From: a virus
DNA length: 22,764 nucleotides
Strand: one strand, 5' to 3'
IMG/VR virus record: IMGVR_UViG_3300030110_000494
Location: 1 to 22,764 of that record
The position numbers were made by a program, and so were the translations under genes. A model generated the notes under the pieces. It saw only the letters and a list, made by a program, of their open reading frames with translations. It was not told where the DNA came from and ran no database searches. Shown in pieces: positions 16,854 through 22,764 of this stretch. Position 1 is the stretch's first letter, and each line of letters begins with the position of its first letter.

Positions 16854-17333
16854 TTAGGTTTCCGCAGAAACGTGATTTCCAGCCTTCATGCCTGCGTTGA
16901 ACGACTTTTCTTTTTCTTTTGCCATCTTGTTTGCTGTACCCGGCTTGTTAAGAAACAAACCAGCGGTCAACGAAAGGCCAGTCAGTAGGAAGGTACCGCC
17001 CGGCAAAGCCGAAAGGGGTCCTTGGGCTGACTCAGCCCCCATGTTAACCACAGAAGCAAGACTGCTCCAGACAAAGTTAGCCCGATCAATACTGTCTTGA
17101 AATCTTGTGGTGTTCCCCTCGACAAACTCTACCCATTGGTTCCACGTATATTCAGAGTCATTAAGTGACACCTGAGAGGGAGCCGCAAGGGATTGCTGAA
17201 TCCCGGGGGGAACGTTTACTTTAACCATGTCGCCCAGCGAGCAACCGGAGGCGGCCAAAAGGCCTACCCCCAGTGCTCCAAGGATTACGACAAGAATCAT
17301 ACCTGTCTTGTTTTCTTTAATCCAGTCAATCAT
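16854..17333 (-). CDS. Small membrane protein or lipoprotein between scaffold and capsid genes
   Basis: A 159-aa protein with no family recognised. The N-terminus MIDWIKENKTGMILVVILGA is a charged start followed by a hydrophobic segment to about residue 30, ending in AASGC at 27-31, which is a loose lipobox. It could therefore be an anchored TM protein or a lipoprotein cleaved before Cys31. A second hydrophobic Gly/Leu segment lies near residues 105-126, and the Lys-rich C-terminus follows. The start is ATG at 17333, because GAGG lies 5 bases upstream. The frame's longer extension to 17384 runs back into the scaffold gene without such a site. Location in the head cassette, where T7 has no membrane protein, is unusual. 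A role in lysis or superinfection control is possible but unsupported. Confidence 0.75.
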   Translation of the reverse strand: MIDWIKENKTGMILVVILGALGVGLLAASGCSLGDMVKVNVPPGIQQSLAAPSQVSLNDSEYTWNQWVEFVEGNTTRFQDSIDRANFVWSSLASVVNMGAESAQGPLSALPGGTFLLTGLSLTAGLFLNKPGTANKMAKEKEKSFNAGMKAGNHVSAET

Positions 17334-17340
17334 ATTAACC

Positions 17341-18129
17341 TCAGATAGCCTTAGAGGACGCAAGACGCTTTTGAACTTCCGCACGGTAGGCGGGGTCCTT
17401 CTTGTAGCGTGGGTCCTTCATGGCCTCAGTAATTTCAGCGATAGACTGGAACGAGTTGCCGGTGCTTGCAGGAGTATTGCCTTGAATCAGTTTGCCGCGA
17501 GGGCCTCGATCCTGCTGCATTCGTGCCCAGACACCAGACACTGCTAGTTTAATTGAGTCAATGTTGCCTTCTGCAATCGTGGAATCGAAGGTCTTCTGCT
17601 CATCTTCTGAAAAGTTATTTTGACCCCACTGAATCATCTCAGCGTAGTTCTGCTCTCCGCCTACAGTACCCATAATGTCTGCAATCATCTGCTGCTGAAG
17701 GGCCATCTGGCCGTCAACATAAGCCTCAGCGACAGCACGGGGAATGCCGAACTTATCAGTAATCTCTCCGTAAGACTCTTCAGAAAGGTTGCCAGACTGG
17801 CCGAGTTCTTCGGTGTACCCAGCAAGGGATTCCGGAGTCATGGACTCGTAGTATTCCTCGCCTTCTTCCGTGGTTTCTGCCTTGGGCTCTTCCTCTTCCT
17901 CGTACTCGTATTCTTCTTCCTGAGTGCCCTGAGAAATCTTACGTTCGGCCTCGGCGTATGCGTTAGCCATCTCCTCTGGGGTATTGAACTTCTCTGGAAG
18001 CCAATCGGGTCGCTCTTCAGCCACCCCCTGAGCCTCCTGCTCATCGTCTGTAATAATCTCGTTAACGATGTTCTCGTCCTGCGGCCCCTCGGGACCCGTC
18101 TCGCCTGTTCGGATTTCAACCCTGTCCAT
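17341..18129 (-). CDS. Scaffolding (capsid assembly) protein (T7 gp9-like)
   Basis: Internal scaffold that directs prohead assembly and leaves before maturation. It has 262 aa (T7 gp9 is 307). It is very acidic in the first 100 residues, including an EEEYEYEEEEEPKAETTEEG stretch near residues 72-91, helical in the middle, and basic at the C-terminus (RYKKDPAYRAEVQKRLASSK), where scaffolds contact the capsid protein. It sits between portal and capsid as in T7. An AGGAAGG ribosome site is close to the ATG, and portal stop and scaffold start are separated by three bases. The assignment rests on position, charge pattern and the WLPEKFNTPEEMANAYAEAE segment shared by this family. Confidence 0.9.
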   Translation of the reverse strand: MDRVEIRTGETGPEGPQDENIVNEIITDDEQEAQGVAEERPDWLPEKFNTPEEMANAYAEAERKISQGTQEEEYEYEEEEEPKAETTEEGEEYYESMTPESLAGYTEELGQSGNLSEESYGEITDKFGIPRAVAEAYVDGQMALQQQMIADIMGTVGGEQNYAEMIQWGQNNFSEDEQKTFDSTIAEGNIDSIKLAVSGVWARMQQDRGPRGKLIQGNTPASTGNSFQSIAEITEAMKDPRYKKDPAYRAEVQKRLASSKAI

Positions 18130-18132
18130 TTA

Positions 18133-19692
18133 TTAACCTTCCTGTGGTGGCTGTTGTTCCATTTGTTGCTGTTGCATACCGCCCTGTACGGCTGCGTCTA
18201 GAACTTGAGGCCCATACTGCTGAGCCATTTGCATCATCATAGCCTGCTGCTGCTCTTGTGCGATCTGTTCTTCAGTTTTAATTAGACCATCAGTCTCGAT
18301 ACCCAAGGAAGCAGCACGGCGATCCATGTACTCCCTCATGTTCATAAACTGACCAAGTGCCTCCATGCCCATCATTTGAGCGAGGCCCTGCAAGAATACG
18401 TCTAGGCGGTTGAGGTCGTTGCCCCGGCCCAGAGCATCAATTCCAGTAACAATAGCCGGACTTACAAGGTCCTTGGGGATCTTGGGCAGGCGGCCTGAGT
18501 CGAGCATTCGGTCCATAAATCGATTAACAATAGGCAACTGGGCCTCTTGGCTGAGCAGGGAGTACACCCCACCCAACTGACGTTCAATCGACTGGGTAAC
18601 CAACCGTACTTCCTCGGCGGTCACTCGATCCGCATTACGAATAGTTGATTCAGTAAGGAGGAACGCATACGAAAGACGCTCTTGAATGGTCTGCATCGTA
18701 CTGAGTGCGACACCGAAATCCGCCTGTTTGTTAACCTGTAGAACTGAAACATCTGCCGCACTTCCTTCCCGAATGCCCCCATTAGGGGTCTGAGCCAAGG
18801 TACGGGCACGGGTGGTGCCATTGGGATTAACAAGAAAGAGGACCTTGGCAGCCGCCGCAGACCCCTCGACAATCGCCTGAGAAAGAGCCTCCAGAGAACG
18901 CAGGTCTCCCATGTACTGCTCGACGTAACTCCTGCCCCAGTCCTCCCCGTCTACTTGGATCATACGCAGGGCAAGGAATGGAGACTTGTCCTTGTCGTAT
19001 GTGGCCTCTGTGCCGGGGATGAGGACGCCGCTGGTTTCCTGATATACCTCGGCTTTGCCTTCTGGAGTAATGTGGACACACGTGTAGATGTCTACCGTCT
19101 TAGCAGTCCCAGTCATAGCAGCCTTAGCATGCTCTTGAATCTCTTCAGGCAGAGAATCTGGGGTTACTGACTCTTTGACAATAATCTTCCTGACATTACC
19201 CGCCGGGTCACGCATAATAGTGTACCGGTCCATCGGGAAGACACGGACCCTGCCCTCATCAGGGATGTGCAGCAGGACGTTGCCCGCAACAATAAGGTGC
19301 TTTAGAGCGGAGAATAGTGCGGTTCGTAGCCCGGACAGTTCGACCTCACGCATAATAGACCGTTCGATCTGTGACATCGTCTGGTCGATTTCGTTCTTAA
19401 TTGTGGGGTCAATTTGCTCTAGGTCCCTCTTGGCCTTCTCGTCGAGAACAAGTCGAAAGAACGGAGCGTTGGGCGGAAGCAGGGAAAGCAGAAGGGCACT
19501 AGCCAAGTTGTTGACGCCCCTAGCCCCTACGGACTGGAAGGGGGTGTCATAGGTCGAAGCACTATTGTTTCCCTCTTCTGGGATAAGCATGGGGATAGTA
19601 AGTTTGGACGCATCTCTAGCACGTTCCAAATAGGCATCTCTTTCGGAGCAGAGTTTTGTATAAAACCCCTCCGTTGACGTAGGCTTCTGCAT
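18133..19692 (-). CDS. Portal (head-tail connector) protein (T7 gp8-like)
   Basis: Dodecameric DNA gate at the packaging vertex, contacted by terminase, scaffold and gp11. It has 519 aa (T7 gp8 is 536). Family features include a helical N-terminus with ERDAYLERARDASKLTIPML, the PFQSVGARGVNNLASALLLS block followed by LPPNAPFFRL at about residues 50-80, and the central DRVTAEEVRLVTQSIERQLG segment. The last 45 residues are Gln/Met-rich (AQEQQQAMMMQMAQQYGPQV), longer and more repetitive than I would expect, and probably disordered. A weak AAAGG site precedes the ATG at 19692. The call is firm. Confidence 0.95.
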   Translation of the reverse strand: MQKPTSTEGFYTKLCSERDAYLERARDASKLTIPMLIPEEGNNSASTYDTPFQSVGARGVNNLASALLLSLLPPNAPFFRLVLDEKAKRDLEQIDPTIKNEIDQTMSQIERSIMREVELSGLRTALFSALKHLIVAGNVLLHIPDEGRVRVFPMDRYTIMRDPAGNVRKIIVKESVTPDSLPEEIQEHAKAAMTGTAKTVDIYTCVHITPEGKAEVYQETSGVLIPGTEATYDKDKSPFLALRMIQVDGEDWGRSYVEQYMGDLRSLEALSQAIVEGSAAAAKVLFLVNPNGTTRARTLAQTPNGGIREGSAADVSVLQVNKQADFGVALSTMQTIQERLSYAFLLTESTIRNADRVTAEEVRLVTQSIERQLGGVYSLLSQEAQLPIVNRFMDRMLDSGRLPKIPKDLVSPAIVTGIDALGRGNDLNRLDVFLQGLAQMMGMEALGQFMNMREYMDRRAASLGIETDGLIKTEEQIAQEQQQAMMMQMAQQYGPQVLDAAVQGGMQQQQMEQQPPQEG

Positions 19693-19703
19693 CTAATTAC
19701 CCT

Positions 19704-20123
19704 TTAATACTTGGGGATACGGGGTCCACGTGTCTTGCCGCTAGTTTGGCGACCAGACGTAGAAGCAGGGCTACCGCCGGGAACACGGACGCCCCCACCG
19801 GAACCGCCTCGGGAACCGCTTCGGGTAGTAGTCTTTCGGCGAATACGCAGGGACTTTCGGCCACGGCGACCCTGACGGGCTTCTGAGGCATCGTTCATTC
19901 CCGCCGTATCCGGAGAGGTCTGGTCGGTGTTGCTCAACTGATCCGAAACACTAGGGGGATCTTGGACAATATTAGCGACCTGAGCCTGATTCATCTCATT
20001 AAGTTGGTCTTGAAGGGCCTGATTCTGCATGGTCAAGGCATCCAGTTGAGCCGAATAATCGGGCATAACAGGAGCCGGGGCCGCAGGGGCCTGAACGTAG
20101 GTTGTTCCACCGCCTAAACACAT
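19704..20123 (-). CDS. Small basic virion-type protein resembling T7 gp6.7/gp7.3
   Basis: A 139-aa low-complexity protein placed just before the portal gene. It begins MCLGGG, has a Gln/Asn-rich helix near residues 24-50, a Ser/Asp-rich linker, then GRRGRKSLRI at about 85-94 and an Arg/Gly/Ser-rich tail with several RGG-like tripeptides. As I recall them, T7 virion proteins gp6.7 and gp7.3 share this design: a small protein with a G-R/K-K-x-L-x-V/I element near a basic, glycine-rich end, gp6.7 also starting Met-Cys. If so, it is ejected early or sits at the tail. No enzymatic motif is present. The ribosome site GGAG overlaps the preceding gene's stop. Family assignment is by pattern, not search. 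Confidence 0.65.
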   Translation of the reverse strand: MCLGGGTTYVQAPAAPAPVMPDYSAQLDALTMQNQALQDQLNEMNQAQVANIVQDPPSVSDQLSNTDQTSPDTAGMNDASEARQGRRGRKSLRIRRKTTTRSGSRGGSGGGVRVPGGSPASTSGRQTSGKTRGPRIPKY

Positions 20124-20125
20124 TT

Positions 20126-20323
20126 CTATTCTCCATTCGGAAATAAGGTTTCATTCTGTCTTTTATGCATCTCAACAAGGAAATCCACAACAGCCCTGCT
20201 ACCAGCAGCAAACCAAATCATACGGTCTTTCTCGTCTAGTTTAGGGCATTGATCGGGGAATCTTTCGTCAAGAGCCTCGATTAAATTAGCGGGTACTGGT
20301 GGGAATCTGTCGTTATCAATCAC
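20126..20323 (-). CDS. Conserved-looking small hypothetical phage protein (GTG start)
   Basis: A 65-aa soluble protein of unknown function. It contains IEALDERFPDQCPKLDEKDR and a helical AGSRAVVDFLVEM segment. It resembles small proteins I associate with T7-like environmental phages, but no function is known to me. The frame is open to an ATG at 20344, but the chosen start is GTG at 20321-20323: AAGGAG at 20331-20336 lies 7 bases upstream, and the GTG overlaps the preceding stop by eight bases (GTGATTGA). The ATG has no such site. Confidence 0.7.
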   Translation of the reverse strand: MIDNDRFPPVPANLIEALDERFPDQCPKLDEKDRMIWFAAGSRAVVDFLVEMHKRQNETLFPNGE

Positions 20324-20582
20324 CGTTGTACTCCTTAACCTCATCGAATGGATCTGTCAAACTCTTGAATTCGCTAGGACGAAGGTGCTCTTCCATCAAT
20401 TCACGGCTTTTTGGGTCCTTAAACAGGATCTTTAGGATCTTATCCAGTGCCCGATTGCACAGAACCCTCGCGTGAGACTCGGTAATCTCTTCATTATTCT
20501 CGTAATTAAAGATGTCAACTACGGCAGGCCAAGGCCTCAATTGCATCTCCTGCTCTAGATTTTGGGGTCTCCTTTTCGCCAT
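20316..20582 (-). CDS. Hypothetical 88-aa phage protein
   Basis: Function not recognised. It has a charged N-terminus (MAKRRPQNLEQEMQLRPWPA), a helical middle (RALDKILKILFKDPKSRELM) and an acidic end. It has no membrane segment, cysteine cluster or DNA-binding motif that I can name. The start is well supported: AAGGAG lies about 6 bases upstream of the ATG at 20582, even though this makes a 68-base overlap with the end of the preceding Nmad1-like gene in another frame. Such a long overlap is rare in this window and suggests the preceding gene's C-terminal tail is dispensable or recently extended. Confidence 0.65.
   Translation of the reverse strand: MAKRRPQNLEQEMQLRPWPAVVDIFNYENNEEITESHARVLCNRALDKILKILFKDPKSRELMEEHLRPSEFKSLTDPFDEVKEYNGD
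20331..20336 (-). promoter_or_regulatory. Ribosome binding site that decides a GTG start
   Basis: AAGGAG, 7 bases before GTG at 20323. It lies downstream of the alternative ATG at 20344, so that ATG cannot use it. Confidence 0.7.
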
Positions 20583-20907
20583 CGCTAGTCTCCTTCTTTG
20601 ACTGAATGTATCCGTAAAACAGGATTACATAGTTAATAATGTCCAGAATAGTATCCTCGACAGTCTCGTCTGCTACCTTTAGAACTCCTCCCTCACAAAA
20701 CGTAGACAGGCGTGACATCTTGTCAGTAAGTCTCACCCCAAACCCCTGTTCCGTGGTGCTAAACCCCATGGCTTCGCAGCGGGTAAAGTTAGCAAAGGGC
20801 ATTGACCGGTCTTGGCCCCCTGCATAATCGTGGTTTTTCTTTTTCATCAACTCAAAAGCCTTGGAAGACAAGTGGTTGTGAAGACTCAGTAGTTCATCCC
20901 TGTTCAT
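20515..20907 (-). CDS. Nmad1/DUF1599 MazG-like nucleotide-associated protein
   Basis: A 130-aa all-helical protein with the pattern of the nucleotide modification associated domain 1 family, related to MazG-like NTP pyrophosphohydrolases. The features are KKKNHDY at 22-28, FANF near 38-41, RLTDKMSR at 59-66, and DETVEDTILDIINY at 80-93 with acidic residues E81, E84, D85 and D89 in a metal-binding-type spacing. The likely role is hydrolysis or handling of a nucleotide, possibly linked to modified bases or to the alarmone/dNTP pool. No base-modification synthase is visible here. The C-terminal 28 residues are polar and overlap the next gene. An AAGGAG site lies 7 bases before the ATG, and the start overlaps the exonuclease gene end by 14 bases. 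Confidence 0.7.
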   Translation of the reverse strand: MNRDELLSLHNHLSSKAFELMKKKNHDYAGGQDRSMPFANFTRCEAMGFSTTEQGFGVRLTDKMSRLSTFCEGGVLKVADETVEDTILDIINYVILFYGYIQSKKETSDGEKETPKSRAGDAIEALACRS

Positions 20908-21661
20908 TTACGCACTCCTTGGGTGTCCACAGGATCACCTCTTGGTTATCAATGTCATACTCTCCATACCGCAGGATACGGGCTACCCTTGCCTGCACCA
21001 GTGCTTCTTCTTCGCACAGCCCAGCGTTCTCGTAGGCTTGAACCACTACGTCCCACGTGGGAGTGGAGAGTAACCTAGCGGCTCGCTTGGGGCCGATACC
21101 GGGGCAGCCAGAGTACCCGTCAGTAGCGTCTCCCATCAACGACTGGAGTAGATGATTGTAGTCAGCCTCTTTGTCGTCCACTTCTACCACGCCCTCGTCT
21201 GGTTTCTGTGGGTTGTAGTGCAAGCCGGGGATTGTGCGAAGGTCCTTGTCAATAGTAACAACAATCTTATCGCCTTCAATATCCTGCCACCCGCCAGCCA
21301 GCAAGCCTAGCACATCGTCCCCCTCTAGGTTGTCGAAGTAATAGGTCTCGAAGTTGTCCATAATGTGGTTACGCATAGGCAAGAAAGCCAAAGGTTTTCG
21401 ATGGACTTTCCTGTGGAGTTTGTAGGTAGGAAGAATGTCTTTGCGCCAGTTGTTTAGGCCTGACAAAGTCATTACTACCCGGTCTCCACCAGTGTGATCC
21501 TTGATGTTTCTTATCCAAGCATTGAGAATTGTCTTAGCCTCACCCGCGTCAGACACCAAAGACCACAGGTCATTGCCCCAGTGATACTCTTCTTCTACCG
21601 CCTTTGTGCAGTGGTAAAGAGCAACGTCCCCGTCAATTAGTAGTGTAGGTTTATTAGCCAT
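20894..21661 (-). CDS. 5'-3' exonuclease (T7 gp6-like, FEN family)
   Basis: Metal-dependent exonuclease and flap nuclease that removes RNA primers and degrades host DNA to supply nucleotides. It has 255 aa (T7 gp6 is 300). Acidic metal ligands are visible in order: LLIDGD at 7-12 (D10, D12), NLEGDD at 111-116 (E113, D115, D116), TIDKD at 136-140 (D138, D140), and GDATDG at 177-182 (D178, D181). The helix-three-turn-helix DNA-binding loop GCPGIGPKRAARLL is at 185-198, and the arch basic segment WRKDILPTYKLHRK is near 72-85. All key residues are present, so it should be active. It overlaps the preceding 73-aa gene by eight bases (ATGGCTAA). Confidence 0.92.
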   Translation of the reverse strand: MANKPTLLIDGDVALYHCTKAVEEEYHWGNDLWSLVSDAGEAKTILNAWIRNIKDHTGGDRVVMTLSGLNNWRKDILPTYKLHRKVHRKPLAFLPMRNHIMDNFETYYFDNLEGDDVLGLLAGGWQDIEGDKIVVTIDKDLRTIPGLHYNPQKPDEGVVEVDDKEADYNHLLQSLMGDATDGYSGCPGIGPKRAARLLSTPTWDVVVQAYENAGLCEEEALVQARVARILRYGEYDIDNQEVILWTPKECVNEQG

Positions 21662-21875
21662 CTATTTCCCCCGCCCCTCCTTCGAGAGACACCCTTGCAA
21701 TAGAGAGTAGTCCAAACACGCCGTGAAGCGACCCGCCAAAACAAACAGTTATTCCGTCCATTGTGTCTGTCTTGTGCTGTGCTGCCAGTAAAACAAAGTC
21801 ATCGTGACGCCTTTGTAATTCTTTAATCATCGCGTCGGTTGACTCATATTCCAGAGGGTTGTTCGTATCCGTCAT
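21654..21875 (-). CDS. Hypothetical 73-aa protein
   Basis: Function unknown. The N-terminal half is a charged helix (DAMIKELQRRHDDFVLLAAQ), and the C-terminal half is Gly-rich with a hydrophobic patch (GGSLHGVFGLLSIARVSLEG). It has no recognised motif. It overlaps the homing endonuclease gene by 32 bases upstream and the exonuclease gene by eight bases downstream, so it is translationally packed into the replication operon. The ribosome site is weak (AAGAG-like). The long overlap suggests that the endonuclease gene's 3' end grew into it or landed beside it. Confidence 0.6.
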   Translation of the reverse strand: MTDTNNPLEYESTDAMIKELQRRHDDFVLLAAQHKTDTMDGITVCFGGSLHGVFGLLSIARVSLEGGAGEIDG

Positions 21876-22257
21876 AGACTACTCTTTTCAGTTGCTTGAG
21901 TTTTTTCTTCATATCCGAACGCTCTGGCGACGACGCCTTATGGCTTAGTATATCAAGATTAATCAATGCCTGTTCTTTTTTCTCCATCAAATAAGGCATC
22001 ATTTTTCTCAAGGCGTTTCTTGCAGTATTCCCGTAAGCAACCCACCTGTACCCCGCTCTATTGTTAGGTCCAGCAGGACTCTTAAGGTATATCCTCCCGC
22101 CTTCGAACGCTATAAGATACTTCTCCAGAATATACGGGTTAGTGTTGTCAACCATTATACGGTCATACAATACACACCCCTCTCCGTCAAAGAAACCAGC
22201 GAGGTACGATAACTCAATGTGTTTCTGCCCAGTTATTTCCAATGGAATACTCCCCAT
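21844..22257 (-). CDS. Free-standing LAGLIDADG homing endonuclease
   Basis: A 137-aa protein with one LAGLIDADG helix, YLAGFFDGEG at residues 18-27; E26 is in the catalytic acid position by analogy with I-CreI. One motif implies a homodimer. The C-terminal part contains the family pattern RWVAYGNTARNALRKMMPYL, then a Lys-rich helical tail. It probably cuts a site in or near DNA polymerase alleles lacking this gene and spreads by repair. It overlaps the 3' end of the polymerase gene by 44 bases in another frame. The ATG at 22257 has no evident ribosome site. A TTG at 22242, 7 bases after GGGGAG, is a better-supported alternative start giving 132 aa. T7 has an HNH-type gene (5.3) in the same location. 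Confidence 0.85.
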   Translation of the reverse strand: MGSIPLEITGQKHIELSYLAGFFDGEGCVLYDRIMVDNTNPYILEKYLIAFEGGRIYLKSPAGPNNRAGYRWVAYGNTARNALRKMMPYLMEKKEQALINLDILSHKASSPERSDMKKKLKQLKRVVYDGYEQPSGI

Positions 22258-22764
22258 CTAGAGGACAACGGAAGTTGAAGAAGTCGCCCGCTCGTTGAAT
22301 GCAGGTGACGGCAACCTTTCCTACCATCTCTGCATCCTCTGGGTTGCATTCAAACTGAATCTCATCGTGTATATGGGCTACCTGTTTGAAGTCGATACCG
22401 GAGGCGGCAAGTTGTCTGTTCATGTAGACTGTAGCCTTTTTAACCACGACTGCTCCGGCTGATTGTAACAGAGTATTGAGGGCAGAGTGCTGTGATCTTA
22501 TTTTTAATACCCTACCGTCTATGCCCATAAGGTAACTCTTGGACTCTACTCGCATATCAATGGCTGCCTTGAGCCTTGCGAGAGCCGGGGTCTTAGCGAG
22601 GAACTGACGCCTGAGCCTGCGTCCTGCTTCGGCACCCTTGCCAATTACAGACCCAAGTTTCGTATCCCCAGCACCGTATAGGAAGGCGTAGATAAATACC
22701 TTTGACTCGTTCCTTTCGTTAAGCCCTGCCGCCAACTGATTAGCGGTATGGATATCTCCTTCAA
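22214..22764 (-). CDS. DNA polymerase (T7 gp5-like, family A), C-terminal part only
   Basis: Replicative polymerase. The last 182 codons are inside the window, and the gene continues beyond its edge (the frame is open to 22764). The visible part starts EGDIHTANQLAAGLNERNES, parallel to the T7 segment before the O helix. The O-helix residues are K-V-F-I-Y-A-F-L-Y-G-A-G-D, so the equivalents of T7 R518, K522 and Y526 are conserved. Motif C is HIHDEIQFE with the metal-binding HDE. The C-terminus IGNNWAETH parallels T7's GPNWAICH, so the 3' end is complete and functional despite the overlapping homing endonuclease gene. Helicase-primase and RNA polymerase genes are not in this window. Confidence 0.95.
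   Translation of the reverse strand, partial: EGDIHTANQLAAGLNERNESKVFIYAFLYGAGDTKLGSVIGKGAEAGRRLRRQFLAKTPALARLKAAIDMRVESKSYLMGIDGRVLKIRSQHSALNTLLQSAGAVVVKKATVYMNRQLAASGIDFKQVAHIHDEIQFECNPEDAEMVGKVAVTCIQRAGDFFNFRCPLDGEYSIGNNWAETH

Noticed and set aside
17620-18201. Plus-strand 193-codon ORF rich in Leu and Phe
   Set aside because: It is antisense to the acidic scaffold gene. Poly-Glu codons read in reverse give poly-Leu/Phe. No ribosome site or conserved feature.

Overview
This window is part of a T7-like podovirus genome (Autographiviridae-type architecture). Every convincing gene lies on the minus strand, so transcription runs from about 22764 down to 1. The gene order matches T7 from gene 5 to gene 19: DNA polymerase, 5'-3' exonuclease, portal, scaffold, capsid, tail tubular proteins A and B, internal virion proteins gp13 to gp16, tail fiber, holin-like protein, terminase small subunit and terminase large subunit. 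Compact overlapping genes, a MazG-like Nmad1 gene and a gp13/14/15/16 block with very long gp15 and gp16 suggest an environmental (marine-type) member. The host cannot be named from this sequence.

Layout, in transcription order. (a) 22764-20515, replication and nucleotide metabolism: the 3' end of the family A DNA polymerase, a free-standing LAGLIDADG homing endonuclease overlapping its 3' end, a 73-aa unknown, a gp6-like exonuclease and an Nmad1/DUF1599 protein. (b) 20582-19704: three small genes, the last resembling the T7 virion proteins gp6.7/gp7.3. (c) 19692-15590: portal, scaffold, a small membrane protein or lipoprotein, and the major capsid protein, followed by a strong intrinsic terminator at the place where T7 has T-phi. 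(d) 15509-11826: tail tubular A, then tail tubular B in two reading frames offset by +1. (e) 11822-2847: internal virion/ejection proteins gp13, gp14, gp15 (1241 aa) and gp16 (1319 aa). (f) 2843-1: a short tail fiber, a holin-like coiled-coil membrane protein, a beta-rich unknown, TerS, a tiny 40-codon cationic membrane-peptide ORF, and the first 334 codons of TerL, cut by the window edge.

The genes work as a late cassette. Polymerase and exonuclease replicate DNA and degrade host DNA. Portal, scaffold and capsid build the prohead, and terminase packages it. gp11/gp12 form the tail, and gp13 to gp16 are ejected to carry DNA across the cell envelope. The most interesting points are the +1 frame break in the gp12 gene, the LAGLIDADG gene at the polymerase 3' end, the unlisted 40-aa ORF bridging terS and terL, and the absence of a visible transglycosylase domain in gp16. 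Almost all the DNA is coding. The only sizeable gap is 16721-16853. No tRNA, CRISPR array, insertion sequence or attachment site was seen.
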